From assembly GCF_020080835.1 (NCBI RefSeq), contig NC_058163.1:4809318-4873317 (forward strand): a stretch of 64,000 bases of DNA, written 5' to 3'. This DNA comes from Cotesia glomerata (Eukaryota > Arthropoda > Insecta > Hymenoptera > Braconidae). Below the pieces are notes generated by a model. It saw only the letters and a list, made by a program, of their open reading frames with translations, was not told the DNA's origin and made no database searches. Shown piece by piece: positions 1 through 11,361 of the stretch. Positions within the stretch are counted from its first letter, which is position 1, and every line of letters starts with the position of its first letter. The position numbers were made by a program, and so were the translations under genes.

Positions 1-720
1 TTTTTAATTCTTAAAATTTTTAAGGAACTTCTTCGGAACTTTTCCGGAACTTTTGCGGAACTCTTTAAAAACAATAATAAAAAAATTTACATACAAATTT
101 TTAAGTAACAAAAATTTGAAATTCTTAACATTTTTAAGGAACTTCTTCGGAACTTTTCCGGAACTTTTGCGGAACTCTTTAGAAACAGTATTAAAAAAAT
201 TTTCTTTCAAATTTTTGAGTAACTAAAAATTTGAAATTCTTAAAATTTTTGAGGAACTTCTCCGGAACTTTTGCGGAACTTTTCCGGAACTCTTTAAAAA
301 CAATAATAAAAAAATTTACTTACAAATTTTTAAGTAACAAAAATTTAAAATTCTTAACATTTTTGAGGAACTTTTTTAATACTGTTTTTAAAGAGTTCCG
401 CAAAAGTTCCGGAAAAGTTCCAAAGAAGTTCCTTAAAAATTTTAAGAATATCAAATTTTTGGTAACTTAAAAGTTTGTAAGTAAACTTTTTTAACGTTGT
501 TTTCAAAGAGTTCCGAAAAAGTTCCGCAAAAGTTCCGGAGAGGTTCCTCAAAAATTTTTAAAATTTCAAATTTTTAGTTACTCAAAAGTTTATAAGTGAA
601 AATTTTTTCTTAATACTGTTTCTAAAGAGTTCCGGAGAAGTTCCGGAAAAGTTCCTCAAAAGTTCCGGATCGTCTCATAATCGGAACTTTTCTGAGGAAT
701 GTTTCCGGAACTTTTTTTTT
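1..720. repeat. Inverted array of ~115 bp satellite units
   Basis: About three direct units of roughly 115 bp (near 1-115, 116-231, 232-350) are followed by about three units in the opposite orientation (near 370-720). Each unit has a GC-richer half built from AAGTTCCGG / CCGGAACTT words and an AT half with a run of A. The turn is near 355-375, so the whole stretch can fold on itself. The short ORFs here, rich in K, F and N, only translate the repeat and are not genes. The array may extend left of the window. Confidence 0.8.
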
Positions 721-1134
721 ACACGGGAAAATTTAATAAATTAAATAATTGTCTTCAAATAAATTAAATTATTAATAGTTAATAAATCCTTCTATCGGTG
801 TAAAATGATCTTTCGGGAAATGACGTTTTTACAATCAAAAGAGCGCGCAATAACATTTAATCGATTGATCAATTATTAAAGTAGATTTAAAAAAAATATA
901 TTTTTATAACAAACGCTTTTCATAAAATCAGATTTTATTTCTATCATCTTGTGAGATAAACCATCAAATAATTCTGTTACATAATTTTACAATGGATTTT
1001 CCAAACACGAAACAAGATTTTTAAAATGATTGGAGAAAAAGAGATTTTTAATTCATAATTAATTTCTTTTTATTATAAAAAGCTTATCAAGAATATACCA
1101 TCTAATATATTACGTATAATAAAAAAATGAATCA
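721..1134. repeat. Upstream duplicated block, copy 1 (left part)
   Basis: AT-rich non-coding sequence that recurs near 16434-16909, 23392-23860 and 44628-45105 with small differences. It contains the shared words ATCGGTGTAAAATGAT and CAAAAGAGCGCGCAATAA. No gene is seen. The repeats mark copies of one segmental duplication lying upstream of the neprilysin-like genes. Confidence 0.8.
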
Positions 1135-1473
1135 TGTAAGCAACGCTATTCTTATTGCCGAGGCTGAAGGCTGTCGAGTATCGTGAGGCCCGAGATCTGT
1201 GACGTAAGGTCTTACCCCCAGCCAGTGACAAGACTCGCCCCCACTCAACGAGGGTTGAGAGGACTACGAGAAAGATTGTTAGGGGCATTCCGACGCCGAC
1301 CTTCATGAGGACCTCACGCGATCGGTCCTAGTACAACGTCACCCAGTCATTGTCATCCCTTAATTATATTGGCTTCCATTAGCTGTCTCATTCCGTAGTC
1401 ATTGTCGGGTTATTACTTGTAGATGTATAAATAAATATGAGTGGTATACAAAATATAAACCTCGAGTCTTACG
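1135..1473 (+). mobile_element. Solo LTR, 339 bp
   Basis: Starts TGTAAG and ends CTTACG (expected CTTACA). It is flanked by the 4 bp duplication ATCA (1131-1134 and 1474-1477). The empty site is visible in the sister blocks near 23855 and 45095, where GAATCA runs straight into a T tract. It is the same length as, and closely similar to, the two LTRs at 2769 and 7431. The minus-strand ORF inside it also occurs in the other copies and is not a gene. Confidence 0.85.
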
Positions 1474-2092
1474 ATCATTTTTTTGTAGTTAAGCTTGGTG
1501 AAAAATTTTACAACTTTTCGTGAGCATGGAAGTTATAAACAAAGTTAATAAATTCCCCCTGAGTTATCTAATACTCTATAACTGACTGATAGCTTGAACA
1601 TAAAAATTTTTTTTTATTTTAGCTTATTTTTCATAATGCCACTCTGAAAAATTTTTAGAATATTAAAGAAATCTTGTAATTAAAAACAAAAAAATACAGA
1701 ATATGAATAAAAATGAAGTGTCAATCGTTGAAGGAATTTCTAATTTTTTAAAAGAATAAGAAAATAAATACAAGACATTCCTAAAAAAATTACTTTTCCA
1801 ATTAATAAATTTAAATAAATGTATTCAATAAAAATTTATCTACATTGTCATGAATGTGATTTTAAAATGCATTAATTTTAATCTACTATGATTCACTTCT
1901 TATGATTACGGATTGCAGATAAATATTCTTTTCGTGTCTAAAAAATATTAAAAATTTATGATCTAAAAATATAATTTCAATAACGATTGCTCAAATCACC
2001 TAGTAGTGTACTGCAATACTTCAATAAGCAGAAGTTATTGAATTTCAATTCCATGCTCACTTTTTAACTTAAAAAATGTAAGTATATCTTTA
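1474..2092. repeat. Upstream duplicated block, copy 1 (right part)
   Basis: Non-coding AT-rich sequence continuing the block after the solo LTR. Matching copies lie near 17262-17872, 23860-24474 and 45105-46039. It ends exactly where a Helitron begins in every copy, so that Helitron was inserted before the block was duplicated. No gene is seen. Confidence 0.75.
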
Positions 2093-2189
2093 TCTATACT
2101 AATAAATGGAGCGCCGGTTTTTTTTGTCCGGTTATACTGCGAAAACTACCGAACTGATCGGAATAATACTAACCCGAGAAAAAATGTTT

Positions 2190-2768
2190 CTATATAATTA
2201 TATATAATTGTATATAATCATAAATGATTATATATGGAATCACATATATAATTATATAAAATTATATATGATCATACATAATTATATATAATCATACATG
2301 ATTATCTATGGAATTGTATATGAGGTTATATATAATCATATATAATTATATATGATTATATATGGAGCAATATACAACCATGCACGATTATATATAGTTC
2401 CATATACAATTATATATAAGTATATAGAATTATATATAATCATACATGATTATATATGGAATTGTATATGAGGTTATATATAATCATATATAATTATATA
2501 TGACTATATATGGAGCAATATACAACCATGCACGATTATATATAGTTCCATATACAATTATATATAAGTATATAGAATTATATATAATCATACATGATTA
2601 TATATGGAATTGTATATGAGGTTATATATAATCATATATAATTATATATGGAGCAATATACAACCATGCACGATTATATATAGTTCCATATACAATTATA
2701 TATAAGTATATAGAATTATATATAATCATACATGATTATACATGGAATTGTATATGAGGTTATATATA
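2190..2768. repeat. ~148 bp AT-rich minisatellite
   Basis: A tandem array with a period of about 148 bp: the word ATGAGGTTATATATAAT recurs near 2320, 2468 and 2618, and a last copy near 2755 runs into the LTR. Units are made of short inverted ATATAATTATAT words. Remnants of the same array continue after the LTR element at 7770-7890, so the LTR element was inserted within it. Confidence 0.8.
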
Positions 2769-3107
2769 TGTAAGCAACGCTATTCTTATTGCCGAGGCTG
2801 ACGGCTGTCGAGTATCGTGAGGCCCGAGATCTGTGACGTAAGGCCGTACCCCCAGCCCGTGACAAGACTCGCCCCCACTCAACGAGGGTTGAGAGGACTA
2901 CGAGAGAGATTGTTAGGGGCATTCCGACGCCACCCTTCATGAGGACCTCACGCGATGGGTCCTAGTACAACGTCCTCCAGTCATTGTCATCCCTTAATTA
3001 TATTGGCTTTTATTAGATGTCTTATTCCGTAGTCATTGTCGGGTTATTACTTGTAGATGTATAAATAAATATGAGTGGTATACAAAATATAAACCTCGAG
3101 TCTTACA
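2769..3107 (+). repeat. 5' LTR
   Basis: A 339 bp LTR with TG...CA ends and 6 bp inverted termini (TGTAAG/CTTACA). A TATAAATAAATA stretch near its 3' end could supply TATA-box or polyadenylation functions. Confidence 0.85.
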
Positions 3108-6100
3108 GATCAGAAGTGGGATTGGAAATCCGTGTTCCGTGGAAAGTGTGGTGTATTAATGTTATAATAAGTTATAATATATTAATTATAATTGAGAAGT
3201 TATTGTTAGTGCAAATATTGTGGTTTCGCATCAGTTTCAAGGTCAATAGGTTGAGTGCTGGGTCAACTCTACTCAATCCTCAAATTTGGCTACTTCGTAG
3301 TTAGATCACCCAAGGTCATGTTACTACATTTTCGAAAATTGCAACTTCTCTGAAAAATTAAAGTAGTTAAGAATATCCATAGCTGCGGTCGAGATAGGCT
3401 TTGTAGAGGAGTCGTACTTGCAGAAAGAACCAGGACTAAAGCATCTGGAGAAGGTGGGATTATGAAGAAGCAGAACAACTCAATGGTGATCTGTTTTGCA
3501 ACTGAAATTGCATTCTCAGCGAGTTCACCAGAAATCGGGTGCAGATAATGGATGATGAGTTCAACGCAAAAGAAGTTACTGGATTCAACGTCAGAGTGAC
3601 ATCAACAACGGATGGTTACGATAAAATAGTTCATCAGCAAATGAGGAATCAGGGCCTTAAGCTGGTCAACTCATCATCGCTCATTTGGTAATACGACACT
3701 GAGTGTCATGGTTATAATGAACGATAAATTTGGTAATGTAGAAGTTAAAAGTAATTAATTATGATACAACTTGAGTTGGTATATTAAGAGGTATAATCAA
3801 GTAGGCTTAGTAATGCTTGCTCGATAATAAATAAAGTGTTATTGCAAGTAGTAATTGTAATAGCATGAAGAAATAGTAAATTAATAAATAATGAAGCAGA
3901 ACTCCGAATTATGCATACCGGATGTAGCATTGATATACTTGCGCGATCAAGTAGTGAGTACTCGCTATGCGGTTCCAAAGAATGTTGTCGCGGTTATAAG
4001 TAACTATACATTTTCAAAATAAATAAGCAGTAGTCTTAATCAGAATCACAATATAATTCAGTAACGCCTTGATTTTTAATCGTTACAATTGGATATTAGT
4101 TAGCTATAAGAGAGTATAATGATTGATTTTATTAATGTGGAGTTATTGCAAATTGCAAAGATTAACAATTCGGAAAACGAACTTATTATTAGGTATAGTT
4201 AGTATATATACTCAAATCTGATTGAAAAATAATGAATAAGCATGTTAATAATATATATAAAATATATGACACCAAGTTTGAAGAAATTATCTTTGGCAAA
4301 ACTATAAAATAGAACCCGGCGGTCACATATATTTTGTGAACAATACACAAAGGAGAAAGTAGAAACTAGTAAATAGTTATAACGTAGAAATTCGAAATGC
4401 CTAAATAACACATGTTGGTATAAAAGTGTTTCTAGTTAAAGTCTTTGAAAAGTTCAAAATATCCTTTTCGTTAGTCGTTGAAAATAAATATTACGTGTGT
4501 TGCAAGTAACTCAATAAGTAAAATTCATTGTTGGTAGAAAAATTATGTTGAGTCGAGTTTAAGAAAATTTTAAAAACATATCAACACAAAACAGATGGTT
4601 TCAAGGACATAGTATTAGAATTACTATACGAGGAAACCTCGGGTTTAGTTTTCTCACAGCCGAGTCTTTATCTCGCAAGAAACCCTTGTTTTATTACCTT
4701 ATTGTAAATACTAAAAAGTTGAGTGGCAACCATGTGTCGGTTACGGGCTAAGTAAACTCATCGGTATAATGCACAAAGGACGAAGTAGTTCTACAATAGA
4801 TTGTAAAAAATTATTGTATAGTGTATTATTGAAATGCTCCTTAGCATTGATTTTAAGCTAGTTAAAACAAAAGATAATTATCTAATTTCACCAACCTTAC
4901 GTTAGTATGATAGCACTATCATTTGAGTTAGAAAAATCAGATAGTTTTGTAAGAGATGTTATTTAACAAATTTTAACATCCCGTAATAATATCGAATTGG
5001 CTAGACATTTTTTAACAAGATGTAAATAAAATAGTTAAGCGTTTGATATCGTAAAGTAGAATTGTCAGTTATAAATTGACAAAGTATATAGTTGATGGAT
5101 GAAAGTTAAAGATAAATAATTAATAATATTAATGACTAGCAGTCTACCCCGGCTTCGCAGGGTATTTAACAATAATTTGAAAATATAATATAGCCTATGT
5201 CATCCGGGGATAGTGTAGCTTCCCAACGGTGAAAGAATTTTGCAAATCGGTTCAGTAGTTCCGGAGTCCATTCAATGCAAACAAACAATCAACTCTTTCC
5301 CCTTTATAATATTAGTATAGATTATTGAAGTCGATTATTGTGAATGCTAGGTCATTAATTGATGTACTAATTGCATACTAGAAAGATGAAGAATTAGATG
5401 AGCGATTAAATAATTCAGCACTATATTCTAAATTCATATCGGAATTTTTGCGAAGAGTTATCACTGAGCATTGTTAATTAATATCGTATTAATTAGTATC
5501 GTACAATACTCGGATGAAGTTTGCAAATTTAAATTGTAATCGAAATTATCATTTTTAAAATCACCATGTGATATCGGACTACTACGAAATTATTAAATGC
5601 CCTGCCGACAGAACAAGATTTTAAGATCTTAAAGTAATAGAAACGTCGGTCAACAAGATCGATATTTACGTAATTGCAAAATAGTTTGGTTTGAATCTGT
5701 ACAGTAGCGCAGTTACTGTCCCTTAAACAATAGTAGTCTTGTTTAAGACTGCGGGTTAATTTTACGACAAGTAATAGTCAGGTAGTAAAGTCAGGTCAAC
5801 TGGACCTCAAAAAAAAAAAGGGGTCGTGGATACTGGTTAGAGTATATTGTCACATCAGCTATAAGGTATCGGTTGTTAGAATTGCTATGGTTTAACATTG
5901 AGTACGTTGAGTATCTTAAAGTAAGGGGAATCAGCTATACGTCCTTCTTGGATGTTGAGTGAACGAAATGTGGTTTCTCGTACCTGTATAAAATATGATT
6001 GAAATTCAAGCTGGAATTTCAGCGATAGAATATGTGAGCATAGTAACCATTAAAAATTAAATAAAATAATTATTAAGTTATTGTAATTAAGGCTTGATGA

Positions 6101-7430
6101 AGATGAGATTTATATATCGTCGAGAGCATTACATCTGTCTCTAGCTAAAATGTTAATTCATGTCTTCAAAGTTTCTGACTAGGCTTCGAAGGTGGTCCTG
6201 ACGAGTGCTGAAGTATCAACTCGTCTGGGATACGTCTGTTGCTCGAGTAACCGTTGTACAGATATTACCAAGTCAGTATGGACGGCAGCGATAGCTGTTG
6301 AAGATCTTTCAACAATTGACGATAGTGCATGAGATGCACGAACGTGTGCATCGAGTACGTCATGAACCGTCATTATGATTGTAGACGGAAGACCAGGAAT
6401 CTTGAAGGGATTTCAGTGGTAAGACGTTACATCGTCGACACTCTTAATCTGTTCTAGGTAAAAAGCTGAGTTGGACTATCACGTTGGCCGTTCAACTCTT
6501 GACAGTGTAAAGTTAAGCGGTTGCAGCAACAATCGGCACTTATTAGTGCGAACCTGGAGGAGTTGGTGAACAGCTGGAGTGATCCTGAGTTCCGTAGCAG
6601 CTAGGATACTTCATTAGTGCACCGAGTATGAGCTAACTCATTACAAATGGAGGCCAGATGGAGGAGTATTTGCATCCTAATGCTGGCTAGGGAGTCATCG
6701 TCCTAGTAGTTGCGTCGAGAGACTGCAAGATTAGGGAATCAATCAAGAGCCGTATGGCAGTAGCTTCTCCGCACTACTAGTGGTTTAATTTGAGAAAGCC
6801 GATATGAGTCGTGTGATCGTTGAACGATCGGGCGATCAGTGATGACCGGGCGACGACTCCAACGTCATGGTGGTTACGTCGAGAAACTGCGAAGATCTTA
6901 ATCGATCAAGCGCCGGTTGGCGGTGGTTTCTCCGTACTGCTAGTGGTTTTAGTGATATCTGTCACGAAGCATGCAGTCGTTATTGAGTACTAACGACGTA
7001 AATGGGTTAAGCTTGAAATTGTACGCATGAAAATTGAATGGAATGTTAAAATTTAGAGCTGCAGACAAGCTATATGGCGAATAGTGATTCGTATCCGGTG
7101 GACGGCTGAGTCAGATACGAAGTCACTGGTGCCAATTGGTCGGCTCTAAAATTTAAGCATGTATGACTGGATCAGCGGTATAGACACATGCCCTGAGTCC
7201 AGTAGGTAGAGAATGCACATGATTATTGTCTAATTGTAATGTGTTGTTGATTTTTTATAAAAACGAGAACGGCTTTGATCTTACAATAGGAATGGCTGCA
7301 TGACATTGCATGATATCTTATATTTTTCAAATGCTCGAAAATAGTGATATAGCAGGCAAAGTGACATGGTCACTCGAACGAGCAGCTGACCACTAGTCGC
7401 GAGGACGCGAGCATCATCAGGACAGCCGAC
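3108..7430 (+). other. Non-coding interior of the LTR element
   Basis: This 4.3 kb has no credible gene. The half from about 6100 to 7200 is visibly less AT-rich than its surroundings and includes a 64-codon minus ORF (6179-6373) that I do not recognise. It could be a relic of element coding sequence or a structured packaging region. A mini-Helitron is inserted at 5136-5321. Confidence 0.7.
5136..5321 (-). mobile_element. Mini-Helitron, 186 bp
   Basis: On the minus strand it starts TCTATACTAATATTATAAAG immediately after an A (plus position 5321 downward). It ends with a short GC-rich palindrome and CTAG followed by T (5139-5136). This is a complete non-autonomous Helitron by its termini, inserted within the LTR element, and the innermost layer of the nest. 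Confidence 0.8.
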
Positions 7431-7769
7431 TGTAAGCAACGCTATTCTTATTGCCGAGGCTGACGGCTGTCGAGTATCGTGAGGCCCGAGATCTGTGACG
7501 TAAGGCCGTACCCCCAGCCCGTGACAAGACTCGCCCCCACTCAACAAGGGTTGAGAGGACTACGAGAGAGATTGTTAGGGGCATTCCGACGCCACCCTTC
7601 ATGAGGACCTCACGCGATGGGTCCTAGTACAACGTCCTCCAGTCATTGTCATCCCTTAATTATATTGGCTTTTATTAGATGTCTCATTCCGTAGTCATTG
7701 TCGGGTTATTACTTGTAGATGTATAAATAAATATGAGTGGTATACAAAATATAAACCTCGAGTCTTACA
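7431..7769 (+). repeat. 3' LTR
   Basis: 339 bp, nearly identical to the LTR at 2769-3107. The differences seen by eye are AACGAGGG versus AACAAGGG and GTCTTATT versus GTCTCATT. It is followed by TATA, the target duplication. Confidence 0.85.
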
Positions 7770-8255
7770 TATAATCATATATAATTATATATGACTATAT
7801 ATGGAGCAATATACAGCCATGCAAGATTGTATATAGTCCCATATATAATTATATATAAGTATATATAATTATATATGCTTATATATAATTAACAGACATA
7901 AAAATTTTTTCTTTGAAAAAAAATTTTTTTTTGGTAATCACAAAAAGTGTAAAATGATGTTTATAATTACGTTTAAATAATTCTGAAATACAAAATTTGT
8001 CACATTTCCTATGAGATGTTTTGGTCTGCTCTGATACTACCTAATAGTAAAATCATTATTTATTTTATTATTTAAATAAGTGTTATATTATAATTAAATT
8101 CGGTAAAATAATTAAATTATGAATAATGACTATCTAAATATATATTAAAATCAATTTTTATATTCCATTTATGATAAACTCATATGATACATTATGTAGA
8201 TCATAGAATCATTATCATCTAAGACAGCAGCACAGCAGACAGACACTTCAAGACG

Positions 8256-8321
8256 CCCGGAGATCACCAAAGTTAAGCAGCATTGAGCAGGGTTAATAGT
8301 TGGATGGGTGACCGCTGGTGT
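8256..8321 (+). pseudogene. 5S rRNA-derived fragment (5S-type SINE or pseudogene)
   Basis: About 66 nt follows the 3' half of animal 5S rRNA. It includes the words GATCACCAAAGTTAAGCAGC and TTGGATGGGTGACCGC, the region of the internal control and of loops D and E. The 5' part of 5S is missing or unrecognisable, and flanking DNA is AT-rich element sequence, so it is not a working gene. It could be a fragment of a 5S-derived SINE. Confidence 0.75.
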
Positions 8322-9083
8322 TATAGCTATAAAATTATATCTAGATATTTTTTTTTGCATTTTAATTGGTTACACAGAATTGCGTAGGACCATATTAAAT
8401 ATTCTATCCATAAAATTAACCCAATAATTAATTAGATGTAATAAATATATAATTAAATATTATTATATATAATTATATATAGTTATATATAATTAGATAT
8501 GATTATATTTGGCCATTTTTCATATATAATCATATATAACCAATTTATATATAAATATATATAATTATATATAAATATTTTTTCTCGGGAATACCATGAG
8601 ATGCAGCGTGTTTCGGAGAAAATTTCAGTATATGATATATTAGTGATTACTTATCTGGAACATAAATTTTTTTGACTTAGAAATAATGAATTTTTATGGT
8701 AACTAAATTTATTCTATTCGATTGTCGTTTGTTTTAAATAAATTTTTTAATTCTATTGATTATGTTTATATACTAGGAAGATTACTTCACTTATGAGACC
8801 TGCAATTTCTTTAATTGAAACTTTCATACTCATTACAAATTTTTTTTTTTTCATATCAATTATTATTCATTTTTGTAAGAAAGACACGGGAATGTTATAA
8901 TGATTGAACATTGAAAGTTACAATGAATATGAGCTAGAATAAATACATGGATAAAAGGTGCATTTCAATTCGACAGAATTTGGAATTTGTGCAAGTCAAA
9001 ACAATACTCTAAATAAATTTCAAGTCTAGATCTAAAAATGCAATTCTATAAAGCGCTCAGCGGAGCAGGCAAGTAACAGCTAG

Positions 9084-10572
9084 TATATATATGAAATTGG
9101 AGGTGTGTGCCCCGATATTTCACTTTGCAGCAAAAACTACGCATCGCAAACGAAAAGTGTTTGTATGTGGCAATAGGTACAAGGTTCCCATCGTGCACTA
9201 TGATGGTTGCAAGTTGATAATTATAAGGTTATACTTAAAAGATACGGGGGTTGAAAGATGTTAACTTTAAAAATGTGAGACTAGCATTGGTCTAAAATGG
9301 TCTAAATTGTTCTAAAAATTTCTGGAATGATCTAGAAAGCTTTAATATGTATGAGTGATTCTCTGTAAGGATGTTTTTTGCTGTCGCAGGCATTTTTTGA
9401 TAAATAAATTGTTATTTTGTTATTAAACAAAATTTATTACGATAGTAAAAAAACATTTCTATTTGGAGCATTAAAAACAAAAATGAAATAAATTTTGGTT
9501 TTTTTGCTATAAATTCGTAAACCACCGAAATGTCAGTCCCCTGGGCTGTCCCATTCCCGAAATCAAAACTTTAAGATTTAATTTCAAGTTATTCGTCAAT
9601 AATATATAATTTGGTCCATAATGTTTATAATCTTAATTAGTTAACTAACAATCTTCTTCAATAAAAAGTACTGAAAATTAATTTTTTTCATTAAATTCAT
9701 TAAACCAAAGTTTGTCCCAGGCATTTTAAGATCAGTCCCCTGCCAGAAGTTCAAAGCCAAAAAAAAAAATCCAGCGTGTTATTTTACCTTTTGTAAGGTT
9801 TATAAGAATCTAACTAGCCTTGAGTTAATAACCATAAGGCTGTTAGCGCTTTATCATCATTTTATTTAGTGTCAAAGCACCGTTTGTGCTGGAAATATGT
9901 GTCTGGGCCACTTCAAAACTCAGTCCCCTGGCAGCTATTTTTATTTATTATTTATTTATAAAATTAAATCTATAACTCTTAATATTATATAAATTAATGT
10001 AAACATTAATTGAGAACTTGAAAAGTTAAATGCATTGAAATAATTTGCTTGATTTTTCTCAATTCGATAATAAAAATCAGTCCCCTGTCATGTTATATAT
10101 GGCAAAAGATACACAAATATCGAAAAAGTAAAAATTAATTCGGCTGTTTATTTATTATAATTAAGCTGATAGTTTTGTTAGCCCTTGTTAATTTTTTTTC
10201 TAATAAAATCAAAAATAATTTGGTCGGACAATTTTGTACAGATTTAGGACGTCCTTACAGAGAATCACCCGTATACCAATGTTCGAATCCGTCGAAAATG
10301 TTCGAGAAAATTCTAAAATTATCTAGAAATTTTTTGAAAGATCTAGTAAAATCTAAAATCTACGTTTAGATTCTGATCGAATGAGAATGTTCTAGAAAAT
10401 TTTCGAATGATTCAGAAATGTCTAGAATGATCTAAAAATTTCTAGAAAGATCCGGTAAGATGTAAAATCTACGTTTCGATTCTGATTGAATGAGAATGTT
10501 CCATAAAATTCTAAAATGATCTAGAATTTTCTAGATGATCTGGGAAGTTATAAAATCTACGTTTGGATTCTG
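9084..10572. repeat. Repeated upstream block (gene-less)
   Basis: Non-coding sequence recurring near 18445-19931, 25046-26491 and, shortened, 46611-47210. It contains several CAGTCCCCTG words (near 9534, 9733, 9922, 10077) and, from about 10270, tandem units with TTCTAGAA and CTACGTTTAGATTCTGAT. No gene is supported. The 64-codon ORF at 10175 is not conserved as protein. Confidence 0.75.
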
Positions 10573-11361
10573 CACGGAAAAAAATTTGTTGTTGCTGCAA
10601 CAGGATTTTCCTGCAGCTGCAACAGGAGGCAGCCATGTTGCAACAACAGGAAATTGCAACACATGTTAATTTACAATAACAATCAGAAATAATGTGGTGA
10701 AAATATCAATTTTTGTTTCGTTCTTTTGAGTACTTGTTTACTTACAAATTTCTGCATATTAATGTTTCTCAATCTCAAGTTTCAAATCATTTCCATGTTA
10801 ATAAGATGATAAGTGGCGTTCACAACTTTAAGTAAAGTAAAACAAAAATCACAGTTCTAAAAATTTCACGATCTTTTGAGATCAGTACAAGGTATGATAC
10901 AGAAAAAAAAATTGAGCAAAAATTTTAATATAGATCGTCATTTTTGAAGATTTTCAAAAATTCAAAATTTAACAAATTTGGCATTTTTCAAAACCTTTTT
11001 TTTTTTCAATAGCCCCAAGTGCCCCCTTTCAAACAAAAGAAAGGCCATTCCTGTATCTATATTAGCATTCGAGATATAACAAAAACAAAATTGAAAAACT
11101 GGAAAAATCGCGCAATTTTGAATTTGCATATATTTTGAAAAAAAATTTTTTGTTTTTTTCCTTTGACAGAAGTTCGTTGTATGATAAAAGAAAACTTCTG
11201 ATCAAAATTTATCCAAATCGATAGGGTTTGATTCCAACTATTGGTCGATTTGACATGAATTGACCCAACTATATTTTACTATCAAGTCGCAACAACAGTA
11301 ATAATCCTGTTGCTGCAACATGACTGCCTCCTGTTGCAGCAACAATAAATTTTTTTCCGTG
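10573..11361. mobile_element. CACGG foldback (TIR) element, copy 1
   Basis: Left end CACGGAAAAAAATT and right end AATTTTTTTCCGTG are inverted, followed internally by repeated TTGCTGCAACAGGA palindromic words. It lies between two halves of the TTCTAGAA minisatellite with a TG duplication on each side; the uninterrupted repeat reads GATTCTGATCG. Relatives are at 19932-21016 (right end lost), 26492-28022 (long arms) and about 47211-48475 (left end lost). Confidence 0.75.

Larger units (their letters stand above)
2769..7769 (+). mobile_element. Complete LTR element without coding capacity (LARD-like)
   Basis: Two LTRs of 339 bp each (2769-3107, 7431-7769) begin TGTAAG and end CTTACA. By eye they differ at only two positions, which implies recent insertion. 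The element is flanked by a TATA duplication (2765-2768, 7770-7773). The 4.3 kb interior (3108-7430) contains no ORF longer than about 77 codons, so it needs proteins from elsewhere. No clear polypurine tract precedes the 3' LTR. The 4 bp duplication and LTR style suggest a Pao/BEL or Gypsy relative, which is unproven. Confidence 0.85.
2171..8589. mobile_element. AT-rich TIR element inside the Helitron, itself interrupted
   Basis: Left terminus CCCGAGAAAAAAT and right terminus ATTTTTTCTCGGG form perfect 13 bp inverted repeats. Flanking AA/AA is consistent with the uninterrupted Helitron copies, which read ACTAATACC here. The contents are mostly TATATAATTATATATGAT-like minisatellite (2190-2768, 7770-7890, 8400-8580), a 5 kb LTR element and a 5S-like patch. 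No transposase is seen, so it is non-autonomous and of unknown superfamily. Confidence 0.7.
2093..9083 (+). mobile_element. Non-autonomous Helitron split by a nested insertion
   Basis: The 5' end (2093-2170) starts TCTATACTAATAAATGG directly after an A. The 3' end (8590-9083) finishes with a GC-rich hairpin-like stretch and CTAG before a T. These are the Helitron hallmarks: 5'-TC, 3'-CTRR and A/T target sites. Intact copies of about 570 bp lie at 17873-18444, 24475-25045, 46040-46610 and, inverted, at 59967-60532. In this copy a nest of other elements (2171-8589) sits between the halves. No Rep or helicase is encoded. Confidence 0.85.

Noticed and set aside
1073..1306. Minus-strand ORF with a conserved GVGMPLTI...LVVLSTLVEWG peptide, found four times
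   Set aside because: Every instance lies inside a copy of the same LTR (1135, 2769, 7431, 16910); it is an accidental frame of the LTR, not a gene family.
6179..6373. 64-codon ORF inside the LTR element as a Gag relic
   Set aside because: No recognisable motif and too short; noted only within the description of the interior.
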